From UBA2336 sp964419145 (GTDB lineage Bacteria; Bacteroidota; Bacteroidia; Cytophagales; Cyclobacteriaceae), in the NCBI GenBank assembly GCA_964419145.1, contig CAYQOM010000001.1, forward strand, positions 744,001 through 808,000: DNA of 64,000 nt. Direction: 5' to 3'. Of the stretch, positions 52,338-61,528 are shown in pieces; position 1 is the stretch's first letter; each line of letters begins with the position of its first letter. Made by a program: the position numbers and the translations under genes. The notes beneath the pieces were generated by a model. It worked only from the letters and a program-made list of their open reading frames with translations, had not been told where the DNA came from and made no database searches.

Positions 52338-53153
52338 ATGATCAAGGAAATAAAAGAAGCGACTGATTTTTTGCGTAAACGTGGTGTTGAAGCGCCTGAG
52401 GTGGGTGTCATTCTGGGCACCGGACTCGGAAACTTGTTTGTAAAAGAAATCAAGAAACCCCTTATTATAAATTACAATTCTATTCCACACTTCCCGATTT
52501 CGACTGTGGAGTATCACAAAGGCCAGTTGATTTACGGAGAGGTAAAGGGAAAGAAAGTGCTGGCCATGCAAGGCAGGTTTCATTACTATGAAGGTTATAG
52601 CCTGCAACAGGTAACGCTTCCCGTACGCGTGATGAAGCTACTGGGTGTGCAGCACTTGTTGATTTCCAACGCAGCTGGAAATTTGAATCCCGATTGGAAG
52701 AAAGGACAGTTGATGTTGATTGATGATCATATCAATTTACTTCCGGATAATCCACTGCGTGGTGAGAACTATGAAATTTTTGGTCCGCGCTTTCCGGATA
52801 TGAGCGAACCCTACTCGCTATCGCTGAACAAAAAACTGAAACAAATCGCCAAAGCAAAAAAAATCAAATTGAACGAAGGGGTGTACACGGCTGTAATGGG
52901 ACCTAACCTGGAAACACGAGCCGAGTACAGATTTCTAAGACGCATAGGAAGCGATGCCGTTGGGATGAGCACCGTACCTGAGGTAATTGTAGCTAACCAT
53001 ATGGGGCTGCCCTGTTGTGCCGTTTCGGTATTAACCGATGATTGTGATCCTGATAATTTAAAGCCGGTTAACCTGAAGGAGATTGTAAAAGTGGCTGGTA
53101 AAGCTGAGCCCAAACTTACCGAGCTTTATGTGGAGTTGATTAAGGCTTTATAA
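52338..53153 (+). CDS. Purine nucleoside phosphorylase, second copy
   Basis: 271 residues, start MIKEIKEATDFLRKRG. All the motifs of the first copy are present with changes: GVILGTGLGNLFVKEI, HYYEGYSLQQV, LLISNAAGNLNPDW, GVYTAVMGPNLETRAEYRFL and AVGMSTVPEV. The two proteins are clearly tandem paralogues. Substrate choice (for instance inosine/guanosine versus another purine) may have split, but the base-pocket residues visible are alike. The stop overlaps the convergent PHP gene by six bases. Confidence 0.92.
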   Translation: MIKEIKEATDFLRKRGVEAPEVGVILGTGLGNLFVKEIKKPLIINYNSIPHFPISTVEYHKGQLIYGEVKGKKVLAMQGRFHYYEGYSLQQVTLPVRVMKLLGVQHLLISNAAGNLNPDWKKGQLMLIDDHINLLPDNPLRGENYEIFGPRFPDMSEPYSLSLNKKLKQIAKAKKIKLNEGVYTAVMGPNLETRAEYRFLRRIGSDAVGMSTVPEVIVANHMGLPCCAVSVLTDDCDPDNLKPVNLKEIVKVAGKAEPKLTELYVELIKAL

Positions 53154-54329
53154 CTGCGGCACAACAGGCTGAACCCAGGCCGTTTCGAAATCTCCTTCCT
53201 GATATGGGTTTTCTTTTGGTTTGGATGATACAATCCGCGCACGCACATAGAGCATGTCTTTACTTACTTTGAATACAGCACTGGTTTTCTTAACCTCTTT
53301 AATCAGATGTGTACTGTCATCACTTTTGTGAGCTCCAAAAAATTGGATGGTATATTGAATGTTTTGTTCTGCATTGATCTCAATACGCAGTCGATTTTTT
53401 TTGAACGACACATCATTCAGTAACACACCTGTGCTGGAATAAAATTCACCGCGTTCCATCGCGTCAATCAGAGCCTCAGGCGTTAGTGCCTTTGCCCGTA
53501 CCATAATAAATCCTCTTCCCGGATTACTTTGACTGGTGCTGAAGTTCAGATAATGGTGCGCATCATCAGTTGCCAACCCATAAATTAATGGTTTGCCATG
53601 TTCAAGATAGTCGATCAGCAGTTCGTCCCACATTTGTTCGGTGCCCATTCGCAGTGAATCTCCATAATTGTGCACCAACGGATGACCGTTGTATACCTCG
53701 AAAAAGCGCTCACCGTTAATTTGCTTCAAGTCATCCACAGTTATGGCCCAGCCAAAGTTTGGATGATTGATGTGTGGAAACATGGGTTGACCAGTTCGCT
53801 CCCGTTGTTCATAAACCTGGTTCAGGTTGTTTTGCATTACCTCCACCACGCTGGTTCCACCTTGTGGAGTAATGAGTTCCTGAATATTTATGGCATTGAT
53901 GTGAATCGGTTTTTTTTCAAATTGATCCGTAATTTCTTCTGCTTGGATGATCAGAAACTTTTCAGGCTCTTCGTACAAAGGACGGTACGCTTCCAGTGTT
54001 TTTAGCCTTACTTCAATACGACCTGCTGTATCCACTCTGTATTCAACCCAATCTTTTCCAAATTTTTCGAGGTATTCTTCAAACCTTCGTTGATGGGATG
54101 GCATTGGCGGTAGACGTTTCCATTTTTCACCTTGTGCCAACACATTATGATCCGATAAACAAATAAAATTATAGCCTCTGGATTTATACCAGTCCATAAT
54201 CATTTCCGGAAAGTCATCGCCATCGCTCCAATACGAGTGAGTGTGCGTGTTTCCTTTGAACCACTGGAGATCCTGGGAGAATGCAAACCCTTGAAAGACA
54301 CAAAAGATGATTGTAAAAAACAATCGCAT
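53148..54329 (-). CDS. Secreted PHP-domain metal-dependent phosphoesterase
   Basis: 393 residues with a signal peptide (to about residue 18). The PHP motifs are GNTHTHSYWSDGDDFP at the start, ICLSDHNVLAQ, and further His/Asp residues (HINHPNFGWA, GLATDDAHHYLN). PHP enzymes bind up to three metals and hydrolyse phosphoesters. Exported versions are common in Bacteroidota. The C-terminal 100 residues look like a beta domain (YTIQFFGAHKSDD). The substrate is unknown. Confidence 0.85.
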   Translation of the reverse strand: MRLFFTIIFCVFQGFAFSQDLQWFKGNTHTHSYWSDGDDFPEMIMDWYKSRGYNFICLSDHNVLAQGEKWKRLPPMPSHQRRFEEYLEKFGKDWVEYRVDTAGRIEVRLKTLEAYRPLYEEPEKFLIIQAEEITDQFEKKPIHINAINIQELITPQGGTSVVEVMQNNLNQVYEQRERTGQPMFPHINHPNFGWAITVDDLKQINGERFFEVYNGHPLVHNYGDSLRMGTEQMWDELLIDYLEHGKPLIYGLATDDAHHYLNFSTSQSNPGRGFIMVRAKALTPEALIDAMERGEFYSSTGVLLNDVSFKKNRLRIEINAEQNIQYTIQFFGAHKSDDSTHLIKEVKKTSAVFKVSKDMLYVRARIVSSKPKENPYQEGDFETAWVQPVVPQL

Positions 54330-54346
54330 TGTTTTACTTTTTGAAT

Positions 54347-57169
54347 TTAAAGCTTTGTCTTCAAAAACTCGGCTGTATAACTGTTCTTCGCTTTTTTCAC
54401 CATCTCTTCCGGGGTTCCGGCAAACAATAATTTCCCGCCTTTCTTTTCTCCACCCTCGGGGCCAAGATCAATTATCCAATCGGCACATTTAATCACTTCC
54501 AGGTTATGTTCAATGATCACCACGCTGTTGCCCTGATCAACCAACGCATTGATGGCTTTTAGCAGTTTGGAAATATCGTGAAAGTGCAGGCCGGTGGTAG
54601 GTTCATCGAAAATGAAGAGGATGTGTCCATCAGATGAATTCTTTCCCAGGAAGGAAGCAAGCTTAACCCGTTGTGCTTCACCACCACTAAGGGTGTTGGA
54701 GGATTGCCCGAGTTTCACGTAACCCATGCCCACATCAAAAAGCGGTTGAATTTTCTCAAAGATGGATTTTTTATCCCTGAAAAATTCAAGCCCTTCTTCT
54801 ACGGTCATGTCGAGTACATCAGCAATATTCTTTTCGTTGTATTCAACTTCCAATACTTCTTGTTTAAAACGTTTGCCATGACAGCTTTCGCATTTCAAAA
54901 AGATGTCAGCCATAAACTGCATCTCCACTTTTATTTCACCTTCTCCTTCACAGGTTTCGCAACGGCCACCTTCAACGTTAAATGAAAAGTGTGAGGGCTT
55001 ATAGCCGCGTTGTTTGGATAAGGGCTGATCGGCATACAATTGACGAATGGCATCGTATGCTTTCACATACGAAATCGGGTTTGACCGCGAAGATTTTCCA
55101 ATCGGATTTTGATCTACAAATTCCACCTGAGTGATTTGTGAAACATCGCCTTCAAGTCTATCAAACTTGCCGGGCGATTCTGCCACGGAGCCATGCATGC
55201 GCCCGATAGAAGGGTACAAGATCTTTTTAACCAACGTTGATTTCCCTGATCCGCTGATGCCGGTAACCACGGTTAATACACCCAGCGGAAATTGCACGGT
55301 TAAATTTTTTAGATTGTTCTCACGCGCACCCAGAATGGTAATGGCATCTTTCCACTTTCTGCGTTTCTGCGGAACTTCAATTTTATCTTTCCCGGTAAGG
55401 TAATTGGTCGTATGCGAAATGAATTTACCGTTCAGCTCTTTTAATGTACCTTGATACACAAGCTGTCCACCATGAGCGCCTGCATCCGGACCAATGTCAA
55501 TAATCTGATCGGCTGCACGCATGATTTCTTCTTCGTGCTCTACCACAATTACGGTGTTTCCCAAATCACGCAGTGATTTCAGTACCTCAACCATACGGGC
55601 AGTATCTTTCGGGTGAAGCCCAATGCTCGGCTCATCCATAATGTACATGGAGCCCACCAGCGCACTGCCCAATGATGTGGCCAGTTTAATGCGTTGGTAT
55701 TCACCACCTGAAAGTGAGGAAGTAAGTCGGTTCAAGGTCAGGTAACCCAATCCAACCTTTACTAAATATTCGAGTCGTGTTCGAATTTCGGTTAGTATTC
55801 TGTTCGATACCTGCTTATCGAATTCGGGTAATTTTAATTTGTTAAAAAACTCCAGCGCATCTTCGATGGGCATGAGAGCCAGATCAATGATGGAGGTGTT
55901 GGCAATTTTTACGTAGTGCGCATCTTTACGCAAGCGGGTGCCTTTGCAATCGGGACAGTTGGTTCTTCCGCGGTAGCGTGAAAGCAACACACGGTATTGA
56001 ATTTTATGTGTTTTGGATTCCAGGTGTTTGAAAAAGGCATGAATGCCATCAAAATATTCGTTGCCATTCCAGAGTGTATCTTTTTCCTGTTGCGATAATT
56101 CATGGTATGGGCGGTGAATCGGGAAATCGAACTTGATGCCATGTTTCAACAAGGGTTTCTGCCATTCGCCCATCACTTCGCTGCGCCACGGAGCAACCGC
56201 ACCTTCATATACGGATAAGGATTTATCCGGAATGACCAGGTCTTCATCAATGCCCAATACTTTTCCGAAGCCTTCGCAGGTGCGGCAAGCGCCATACGGG
56301 TTGTTGAAGCTGAAGAAGTTCACCGATGGCTCGGTGAATTTCATGCCATCCAACTCAAACCGATCGGAAAAGTGTAAGGGCTTTCGACCTTCAGCGTAGA
56401 TGATGCATTCATCGTGTCCTTCGTAAAAGGCCGTTTGAACCGAATCAGATAACCGGAAAACGGTGTCTTCATCAGTTGGATTCACGGCCGCTCGGTCAAT
56501 CAGGATTTCAATTCGTAAATCTTTTGCAGCTGTTTTTTTCTTCTCAGCAAGCAGCTCTTCAATAAACTTTGGTTCGCCATCAATCAGTACGCGTGCAAAA
56601 CCTTTGCTTAGCAGCAAATTCAGTTCATCCTGAACCTTTCTCCCTTTCTTCAGCGTAAGCGGACAAGCCACCATAATGCGAGTGCCTTCGGGTAACTTGT
56701 TGATTTCATTTACCACATCCGTAACCGAATCGCGTTTTACTTCCTTGCCGCTAATCGGGGAATAGGTTTTCCCGATTCGGGCAAACAGGAGTTTCAGGTA
56801 GTCGTAAACTTCAGTGGTAGTGCCAACTGTGGAGCGCGGGTTGCGGGTATTTACTTTTTGTTCGATGGCAATGGCCGGAGATACACCCCGGATGTAGTCC
56901 ACCTCCGGTTTTTCCATGCGTCCCAAAAACTGGCGTGCATACGAACTGAGACTCTCTACATACATACGCTGGCCCTCAGCGAAAAGCGTATCGAATGCGA
57001 GGGAAGATTTACCGGAGCCCGAAAGCCCGGTAATGACCACCAGCTTATTTCGGGGGATGGCCACACTCAGGTTTTTCAGGTTGTTAACCCGTGCCCGCTT
57101 GATGATGATGTATTCTTTCGGATCGAGGTTGTCGAGTTCGGATTCGCTTACTGGCCTGGTCACGTTCAC
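54347..57169 (-). CDS. uvrA: Excinuclease ABC subunit A
   Basis: 940 residues, the usual length. UvrA scans DNA for bulky lesions as a dimer and loads UvrB in nucleotide excision repair. The first ATPase has Walker A GLSGSGKSSLAF and the SLSSYARQFLGRM insertion; the second has GISGSGKSTLVKK. Both signature motifs (SSLSGGEYQRI, NTLSGGEAQRV) and Walker B segments (YIMDEPSIGLH, FDEPTTGLHF) are present. Zinc Cys pairs are visible (CRTCEGFG, CPDCKG, CETCEGEG, CESCHG). Confidence 0.96.
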   Translation of the reverse strand: MNVTRPVSESELDNLDPKEYIIIKRARVNNLKNLSVAIPRNKLVVITGLSGSGKSSLAFDTLFAEGQRMYVESLSSYARQFLGRMEKPEVDYIRGVSPAIAIEQKVNTRNPRSTVGTTTEVYDYLKLLFARIGKTYSPISGKEVKRDSVTDVVNEINKLPEGTRIMVACPLTLKKGRKVQDELNLLLSKGFARVLIDGEPKFIEELLAEKKKTAAKDLRIEILIDRAAVNPTDEDTVFRLSDSVQTAFYEGHDECIIYAEGRKPLHFSDRFELDGMKFTEPSVNFFSFNNPYGACRTCEGFGKVLGIDEDLVIPDKSLSVYEGAVAPWRSEVMGEWQKPLLKHGIKFDFPIHRPYHELSQQEKDTLWNGNEYFDGIHAFFKHLESKTHKIQYRVLLSRYRGRTNCPDCKGTRLRKDAHYVKIANTSIIDLALMPIEDALEFFNKLKLPEFDKQVSNRILTEIRTRLEYLVKVGLGYLTLNRLTSSLSGGEYQRIKLATSLGSALVGSMYIMDEPSIGLHPKDTARMVEVLKSLRDLGNTVIVVEHEEEIMRAADQIIDIGPDAGAHGGQLVYQGTLKELNGKFISHTTNYLTGKDKIEVPQKRRKWKDAITILGARENNLKNLTVQFPLGVLTVVTGISGSGKSTLVKKILYPSIGRMHGSVAESPGKFDRLEGDVSQITQVEFVDQNPIGKSSRSNPISYVKAYDAIRQLYADQPLSKQRGYKPSHFSFNVEGGRCETCEGEGEIKVEMQFMADIFLKCESCHGKRFKQEVLEVEYNEKNIADVLDMTVEEGLEFFRDKKSIFEKIQPLFDVGMGYVKLGQSSNTLSGGEAQRVKLASFLGKNSSDGHILFIFDEPTTGLHFHDISKLLKAINALVDQGNSVVIIEHNLEVIKCADWIIDLGPEGGEKKGGKLLFAGTPEEMVKKAKNSYTAEFLKTKL

Positions 57170-57205
57170 TGTGGAAAATTAGCAATTAAAGAGAAGTGGT
57201 CGATA

Positions 57206-57239
57206 AAAAATAAAAACACCATCCGCGAAGATGGTGTTT
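57206..57239 (-). terminator. Rho-independent terminator after the acidic-protein gene
   Basis: AAACACCATC and GATGGTGTTT (57214-57239) form a perfect stem around CGCGAA. On the minus strand it is followed by TTATTTTTTATC. It separates the acidic-protein gene from uvrA. Confidence 0.85.
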
Positions 57240-57261
57240 CCGTTTACCTGAGTTTATTTTA

Positions 57262-57645
57262 CTAGCTATCAAAGTCGGGATCGTAGCTGGCCTCGCGGCT
57301 GCGCTTTCCTCCCCCGCTGTCTTCATCATAATCATCATCGCCCCCCGATTCAAAGTCATCATTGGTGCCGTAATCATCGTCCCCGTCCCCGGCACTGTCA
57401 AATTCCTGCGGGGCACCTGAATCCACATCGTATTCGCCATCGCTGTTTTTGGTGGCGGGTACTTTCACAAGGTAAATGGCGTCCTCGGTTTCCAGCGGAA
57501 ATACAAAAATGGGCTCTTTTTTCGCGTTGGTGATCCGGGTAATACTGCCCTCATACCCGTTAGGGTACTGGCGCTTGAGCAAATCATGCAGGTCATCGCC
57601 CAGATTTTCAAGACTTTTAATTACGCGTTTTTTATTGGTGGACAT
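57262..57645 (-). CDS. Acidic-tailed protein of unknown function
   Basis: 127 residues. The first half (about 1-70) is a compact-looking domain (KRVIKSLENLGDDLHDLLKRQYPNGYEGSITRI with a later FVFPLETEDAIYLVKV segment). The second half is almost all Asp, Gly, Glu and Ser (DGDDDYGTNDDFESGGDDDY), certainly disordered. No signal peptide. Proteins with this build occur across Cytophagales without a known role. The acidic tail could hold basic partners such as RNA-binding proteins (inference). A terminator follows. Confidence 0.78.
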   Translation of the reverse strand: MSTNKKRVIKSLENLGDDLHDLLKRQYPNGYEGSITRITNAKKEPIFVFPLETEDAIYLVKVPATKNSDGEYDVDSGAPQEFDSAGDGDDDYGTNDDFESGGDDDYDEDSGGGKRSREASYDPDFDS

Positions 57646-57819
57646 TGGGTTTTAGGCTAAAAAATCGAAAGCAAATACCTTAAGAATTTTAGTTACAGGC
57701 AAGAATTTTGCGGAAATTATTTGTGCTTTTTGATAATCTTAATATCTTTTCAACCTTATTGTTCCACTAAACCCTTACAATATCGAGCGCTACTTCTACG
57801 TTACCAAAATGTGAGTTAG

Positions 57820-58473
57820 ATGATTGAGAACAGAAGTAGTGACAGCGAATTGGTGTCACGCTATCAAAATGGTAACGAAGGAGCTTTTGAAGTGCTTCTG
57901 CACCGCCATAAGTCGAGGTTGTATACCGCTATATACCTGATCGTTAGGGATCGCTACGTGGCCGAGGATTTGTTGCAGGAAACGTTCATCAAGGCGATTA
58001 ACACCATCCGATCAGGGCGGTACAATGAAGAGGGCAAATTCTTACCATGGATCAGTCGCATTGCGCATAACCTGGCCATAGATCATTTCCGGAAAAACAA
58101 ACGACATCCGGAAATCGTGTTGGAAGATGGGAGCCGATTGTTCAACTCAATGGATTTCTCCGAAGAGTCAATGGAGTCGAAGCAGATCATGCAAGACAAC
58201 AAATCCAGACTTCGCGGATTGATCAAAGAGTTGCCAACTGAGCAGAAACAGGTGTTGATTATGAGGCATTACCTGAAAATGAGTTTTCAGGAAATTGCCG
58301 ATCGCACCGGGGTAAGCATTAACACAGCTTTGGGCAGGATGCGTTACGCACTCATTAACCTGAGAAAAAAAATGTATACAAACCAGCTTGCCTATGATAA
58401 AGACGTTTACCCAACACGACCTGATCAGGTATTTATACCACGAGACTACGGAGAAGGAGGAGCGGGAGATTGA
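57820..58473 (+). CDS. ECF-type RNA polymerase sigma factor
   Basis: 217 residues. Region 2 includes LIVRDRYVAEDLLQETFIKAINTI and FLPWISRIAHNLAIDHFRKNKRH. Region 4 includes YLKMSFQEIADRTGVSINTALGRMRYALINLRKKM. The ~40 residues after region 4 (DVYPTRPDQVFIPRDYGEGG) are unusual; they are coded in the stretch that overlaps the next gene. A small gene starts inside its 3' end and is probably its partner. Confidence 0.9.
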   Translation: MIENRSSDSELVSRYQNGNEGAFEVLLHRHKSRLYTAIYLIVRDRYVAEDLLQETFIKAINTIRSGRYNEEGKFLPWISRIAHNLAIDHFRKNKRHPEIVLEDGSRLFNSMDFSEESMESKQIMQDNKSRLRGLIKELPTEQKQVLIMRHYLKMSFQEIADRTGVSINTALGRMRYALINLRKKMYTNQLAYDKDVYPTRPDQVFIPRDYGEGGAGD

Positions 58474-58627
58474 CAAAGCCCTGCTGACCGACACCGAACT
58501 TCGGGCGATGTACACGAGTATGCTGGCCATTAAAAAAGAAATGGACGCTTCGCACGTGGAACCATCTGCCAAAACGGTTCTGAACATCCTGAGTTATTCC
58601 AAAAGCACCTCTCCGGTAAAGCAATGA
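58394..58627 (+). CDS. Small protein overlapping the sigma-factor gene
   Basis: ATG 58394 gives 77 residues (MIKTFTQHDLIRYLYHETTEKEE). It is read in a different frame over the last 80 bases of the sigma-factor gene and runs on for 154 more. Its helix-rich sequence (REIDKALLTDTELRAMYTSML) resembles the short N-terminal helix bundle of anti-sigma factors. No zinc motif and no membrane helix. A similar small gene after such sigma factors is common in Bacteroidota. Its job, probably control of the sigma factor, is inferred from position. Confidence 0.7.
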   Translation: MIKTFTQHDLIRYLYHETTEKEEREIDKALLTDTELRAMYTSMLAIKKEMDASHVEPSAKTVLNILSYSKSTSPVKQ

Positions 58628-58638
58628 CTTTCATTAGT

Positions 58639-58694
58639 AGTTGACAGGGCTTGCTGTTGGCTTTGCGCGATTTGCCAGCTAGGCCTTGTCAACT
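58639..58694. repeat. Intergenic imperfect inverted repeat
   Basis: AGTTGACAGGGCTTGCTG (from 58639) pairs with CAGCTAGGCCTTGTCAACT (to 58694) with few mismatches around an 18- to 20-base loop. It lies between the sigma operon and the glycosyltransferase gene. No T-run follows on either strand, so a transcript-stabilising hairpin is as likely as a terminator. Confidence 0.6.
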
Positions 58695-58719
58695 GTTAAT
58701 GGAATGATTTATTTGCTTC

Positions 58720-59892
58720 GTGAAAGTTCTGCTGATCCACCAGTTTTACAATACACCTGCTTCAGGGGGTGCTATTCGTTCCTACTACCTGGCCAACGCA
58801 TTGGTGGAAAAAGGTATGGAGGTGGTGGTCATCACCACACACAATGCCTCCAACATCAAAACCATTACTTCTGAAGGAATTGAAATTCACTACCTGCCGG
58901 TGGATTACAACAACCGGTACGGGTTCTTTAAACGGATTTATTCATTCTGGTTGTTCGTATGGCACATTGTGAAATATGCCGGCAACTTTCGCGATGCCGA
59001 TGTGGTGTATGCTATCTCTACTCCTCTTACAACCGGTCTTGCTGCCATGTGGATTAAACTCCGGTATAAAATTCCATATTATTTTGAAGTAGGCGACTTA
59101 TGGCCAGAAGCCCCGGTACAGATGGGCTTCATTAAAAATCCGGTATTGAAAGCGATACTTTACAAACTGGAAGGACTCATTTATAAAAAATCCATTGCAG
59201 TAGTTGCCTTGTCGCAACCCATACAGGAAGCGATAGAAAAAGTAGCCCCCGGATTGAAAGTACCCCAGATTCCGAATATGGCGGACACGGAATTTTACAA
59301 ACCTGAAACCAAGCGACCCGAACTTGAACAACGTTTTGGTGTTCAAGGCAAATTTGTCGTTGCCTACATCGGTACGCTGGGTTTGGCGAATGGATTGGAA
59401 TATATAGTCCACAGCGCACAACACGCGCAGAAAGAAAACATGAACCTTCATTTTTTGATTTGTGGAGATGGAAAAATGCATGACGAACTACAGGGCATGA
59501 TCATGGATAAAAAACTCACCAACATTTCGTTAACCGGATTTCTTAATCGTGTAGCAGTGCGTGAGGTGTTGAATGTTGCCGATGCTGCAGTGGTGAGCTA
59601 CAGAAATTTACCGGTGTTGGAGACTGGCTCACCGAATAAATATTTTGATGGCCTGGCGGCCGGAAAATTAATGATTGTTAATGTTGGTGGATGGATGAAG
59701 CATGAACTTTTACAACACGTTTGTGGCATAGCTGTTGACCCAAGAAATCCGGCAGATTTAGTTAATCAGCTAAAGCCATTTCTTACGGATTCAGCACGTT
59801 TAAAAAACTATCAGCAAAATGCCCGCCAGTTAGCCGAAACAACTTATTCTCGGAAAAAAATAGGCGAGCATTTTACAACGATATTTACTTAG
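58720..59892 (+). CDS. Glycosyltransferase family 4 (WbuB-like)
   Basis: 390 residues from GTG 58720 (MKVLLIHQFYNTPASGGAIR), the start giving the full Rossmann N-terminal domain. The first domain has GGAIRSYYLANALVEKGMEV. The second has the donor-binding region GLANGLEYIVHSAQ, then ICGDGKMHDEL and TGSPNKYFDGLAAGK with the E-x7-E-like ETGSPNKYFDG site. WbuB-type enzymes transfer N-acetylfucosamine-like sugars in surface polysaccharide. The actual sugar is unknown. The enzyme works at the cytoplasmic face of the inner membrane. Confidence 0.87.
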   Translation: MKVLLIHQFYNTPASGGAIRSYYLANALVEKGMEVVVITTHNASNIKTITSEGIEIHYLPVDYNNRYGFFKRIYSFWLFVWHIVKYAGNFRDADVVYAISTPLTTGLAAMWIKLRYKIPYYFEVGDLWPEAPVQMGFIKNPVLKAILYKLEGLIYKKSIAVVALSQPIQEAIEKVAPGLKVPQIPNMADTEFYKPETKRPELEQRFGVQGKFVVAYIGTLGLANGLEYIVHSAQHAQKENMNLHFLICGDGKMHDELQGMIMDKKLTNISLTGFLNRVAVREVLNVADAAVVSYRNLPVLETGSPNKYFDGLAAGKLMIVNVGGWMKHELLQHVCGIAVDPRNPADLVNQLKPFLTDSARLKNYQQNARQLAETTYSRKKIGEHFTTIFT

Positions 59893-59928
59893 CGCGCTTT
59901 GCGGAAACTTGGCGTGCTTTGCGAGAAA
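59889..59928. repeat. Two-copy 20-base tandem repeat
   Basis: TTAGCGCGCTTTGCGGAAAC is followed at once by TTGGCGTGCTTTGCGAGAAA; 15 of 20 positions agree. It includes the stop codon of the glycosyltransferase gene. The TTTGCG core also occurs in the hairpin at 58639-58694. Confidence 0.6.
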
Positions 59929-60019
59929 AATTCAACATAAAACTGCAAAGACCAGAATCCTTAATTTTGAGCGTTGATTTTCGCAAAATTGTAAAACGTA
60001 GAATTCGCTACCTTTAACT

Positions 60020-60532
60020 ATGCAAAAGCTTTATCCGACCCTCCTCACCCTCTTGGCTCTGGCTTGTTCACCATCAAACAAAGAGCAAGCAGATCAAGGC
60101 CAATCTTCAGATGAACAAGAATCAACCGCATCCATTAGCCTGGATGATTTACAGGGCGAATGGCAGCAACTCACCGAACGGGAAGATGGTTCCTACATCA
60201 TCTTTCGCCCGTGCGATGCGGATAACATGATGATACAGGTAAGCAGCGATACATTGATGATTGGCTGGGGACAAGATGCCACGTTTGCACTGATAAAATC
60301 TTTTTACGTTGATGAAGCTGGTCGTGTGGTGCTTGATGTTCACGATCAGGATGAGAATGCTACCAAAACGTATTTCATGCAATGGGAAGACGATAACAAT
60401 CCGTTAGCTGGATGGTTTTTGTTTGGCCTGGATGAATTGCCTGTATTGATGGCACATGAATCCATCATAGATCGGTATCCAGTTGTTCAACAACCTTGCC
60501 GCGAATGCTGGGATGATTGTGAGGAGGAGTAA
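60020..60532 (+). CDS. Lipoprotein, function unknown
   Basis: 170 residues. The lipobox LALAC puts the lipidated Cys at residue 16, followed by a Gln/Ser/Glu-rich linker. From about 38 the sequence looks like a small beta-barrel (LQGEWQQLTEREDGSYIIFR, then VVLDVHDQDENATKTYFMQW), lipocalin-like in spacing. The C-terminus holds Cys in CRECWDDC. No named family is recognised. The stop abuts that of the convergent synthetase gene. Confidence 0.72.
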   Translation: MQKLYPTLLTLLALACSPSNKEQADQGQSSDEQESTASISLDDLQGEWQQLTEREDGSYIIFRPCDADNMMIQVSSDTLMIGWGQDATFALIKSFYVDEAGRVVLDVHDQDENATKTYFMQWEDDNNPLAGWFLFGLDELPVLMAHESIIDRYPVVQQPCRECWDDCEEE

Positions 60533-61504
60533 TCAGGATTGCCGGGCAATCAGTTCTTCCGTAAAAGTCTTTAGTACTTTCTTTGCAGTTTTATTTCCGC
60601 CAACTTTTTCCAGTTGCCTAAAGCCTTTATCGAAGTAATGCTTGATTTTAGCTTCAGTTAATTCAGGAATCTGAAGCGCATTAAAGATTTGTTTAACCGC
60701 TTTAACCTTCGTCTGCTTATTGAATTTTTTTGCCTGCAACCATTGTTGAAGTTCAGTTTGTTGTTGCTTATTGGCGCGCTCAAGCGCAGTAATCAGTAAA
60801 AAAGTTTTTTTGTTCGCGATGATGTCGCCACCCACTTGTTTGCCAAATTTTTTAGGATCGGCATAGGCATCGAGCAAATCGTCCATGAGTTGAAACCCAA
60901 TGCCGATGTTGATGCCAAATTCACGCAACGCCTTGCAATCGGTTTTGGATGCACCTGCCAGCATGCCACCCAACTCCAGGCTGAAACCCAATAGCACAGC
61001 CGTCTTCTGCCGAATCATGTGGATGTACTGCTCTACGGTTACGGGGCTCATGGTTTCAAATTCCATGTCCCACTGCTGCCCTTCACATACTTCGGCTGCA
61101 CAGGTGTTAAAAGCTTTCAATACCGGCTTCAGGGTTTCCGGTTTCAGCGTTAGGAACATGTTGTACACCTTTACCAGCATCACATCACCAGAAAGGATAG
61201 CGGTGTTTACATTCCATTTTTCGTGCACGGTAACATTTCCCCTGCGCAGCGGTGCATTGTCCATGATGTCGTCATGCATCAGGGTGAAGTTGTGAAAAGC
61301 CTCAACAGCCACAGCATAGGGCACGGCTTGCTTAACTGATTTTTTAAAAAGCGAGTAGCCCAGCAGCACCAGCAACGGGCGCATGCGTTTGCCCCCAATG
61401 TTCATCAGGTAGCGGATCGGTTCGTATAGGGAAGCGGGTTCGTTTCCAAAGTTGTGATGTTGGATTTCCTGCTCAACAAGGCGTTTGTATTCTGCGATTG
61501 ACAT
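60533..61504 (-). CDS. Polyprenyl (isoprenyl) diphosphate synthase
   Basis: 323 residues, all-helical trans-prenyltransferase. Both Asp-rich motifs are present: DDIMD at 78-82 and DDLLD at 208-212. The upstream IGGKRMRPLLVLLGY is the conserved GGKR-x-RP substrate-binding segment. It condenses isopentenyl diphosphate onto allylic diphosphates to build the chain of menaquinone or undecaprenyl precursors. The chain-length determinant just before DDIMD (FHNFTLMH) has the bulky aromatic Phe, which favours shorter products, so a geranylgeranyl or farnesyl synthase is possible too. Confidence 0.88.
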   Translation of the reverse strand: MSIAEYKRLVEQEIQHHNFGNEPASLYEPIRYLMNIGGKRMRPLLVLLGYSLFKKSVKQAVPYAVAVEAFHNFTLMHDDIMDNAPLRRGNVTVHEKWNVNTAILSGDVMLVKVYNMFLTLKPETLKPVLKAFNTCAAEVCEGQQWDMEFETMSPVTVEQYIHMIRQKTAVLLGFSLELGGMLAGASKTDCKALREFGINIGIGFQLMDDLLDAYADPKKFGKQVGGDIIANKKTFLLITALERANKQQQTELQQWLQAKKFNKQTKVKAVKQIFNALQIPELTEAKIKHYFDKGFRQLEKVGGNKTAKKVLKTFTEELIARQS

Positions 61505-61528
61505 GAACTAATAAATGAAAAAACGGGA

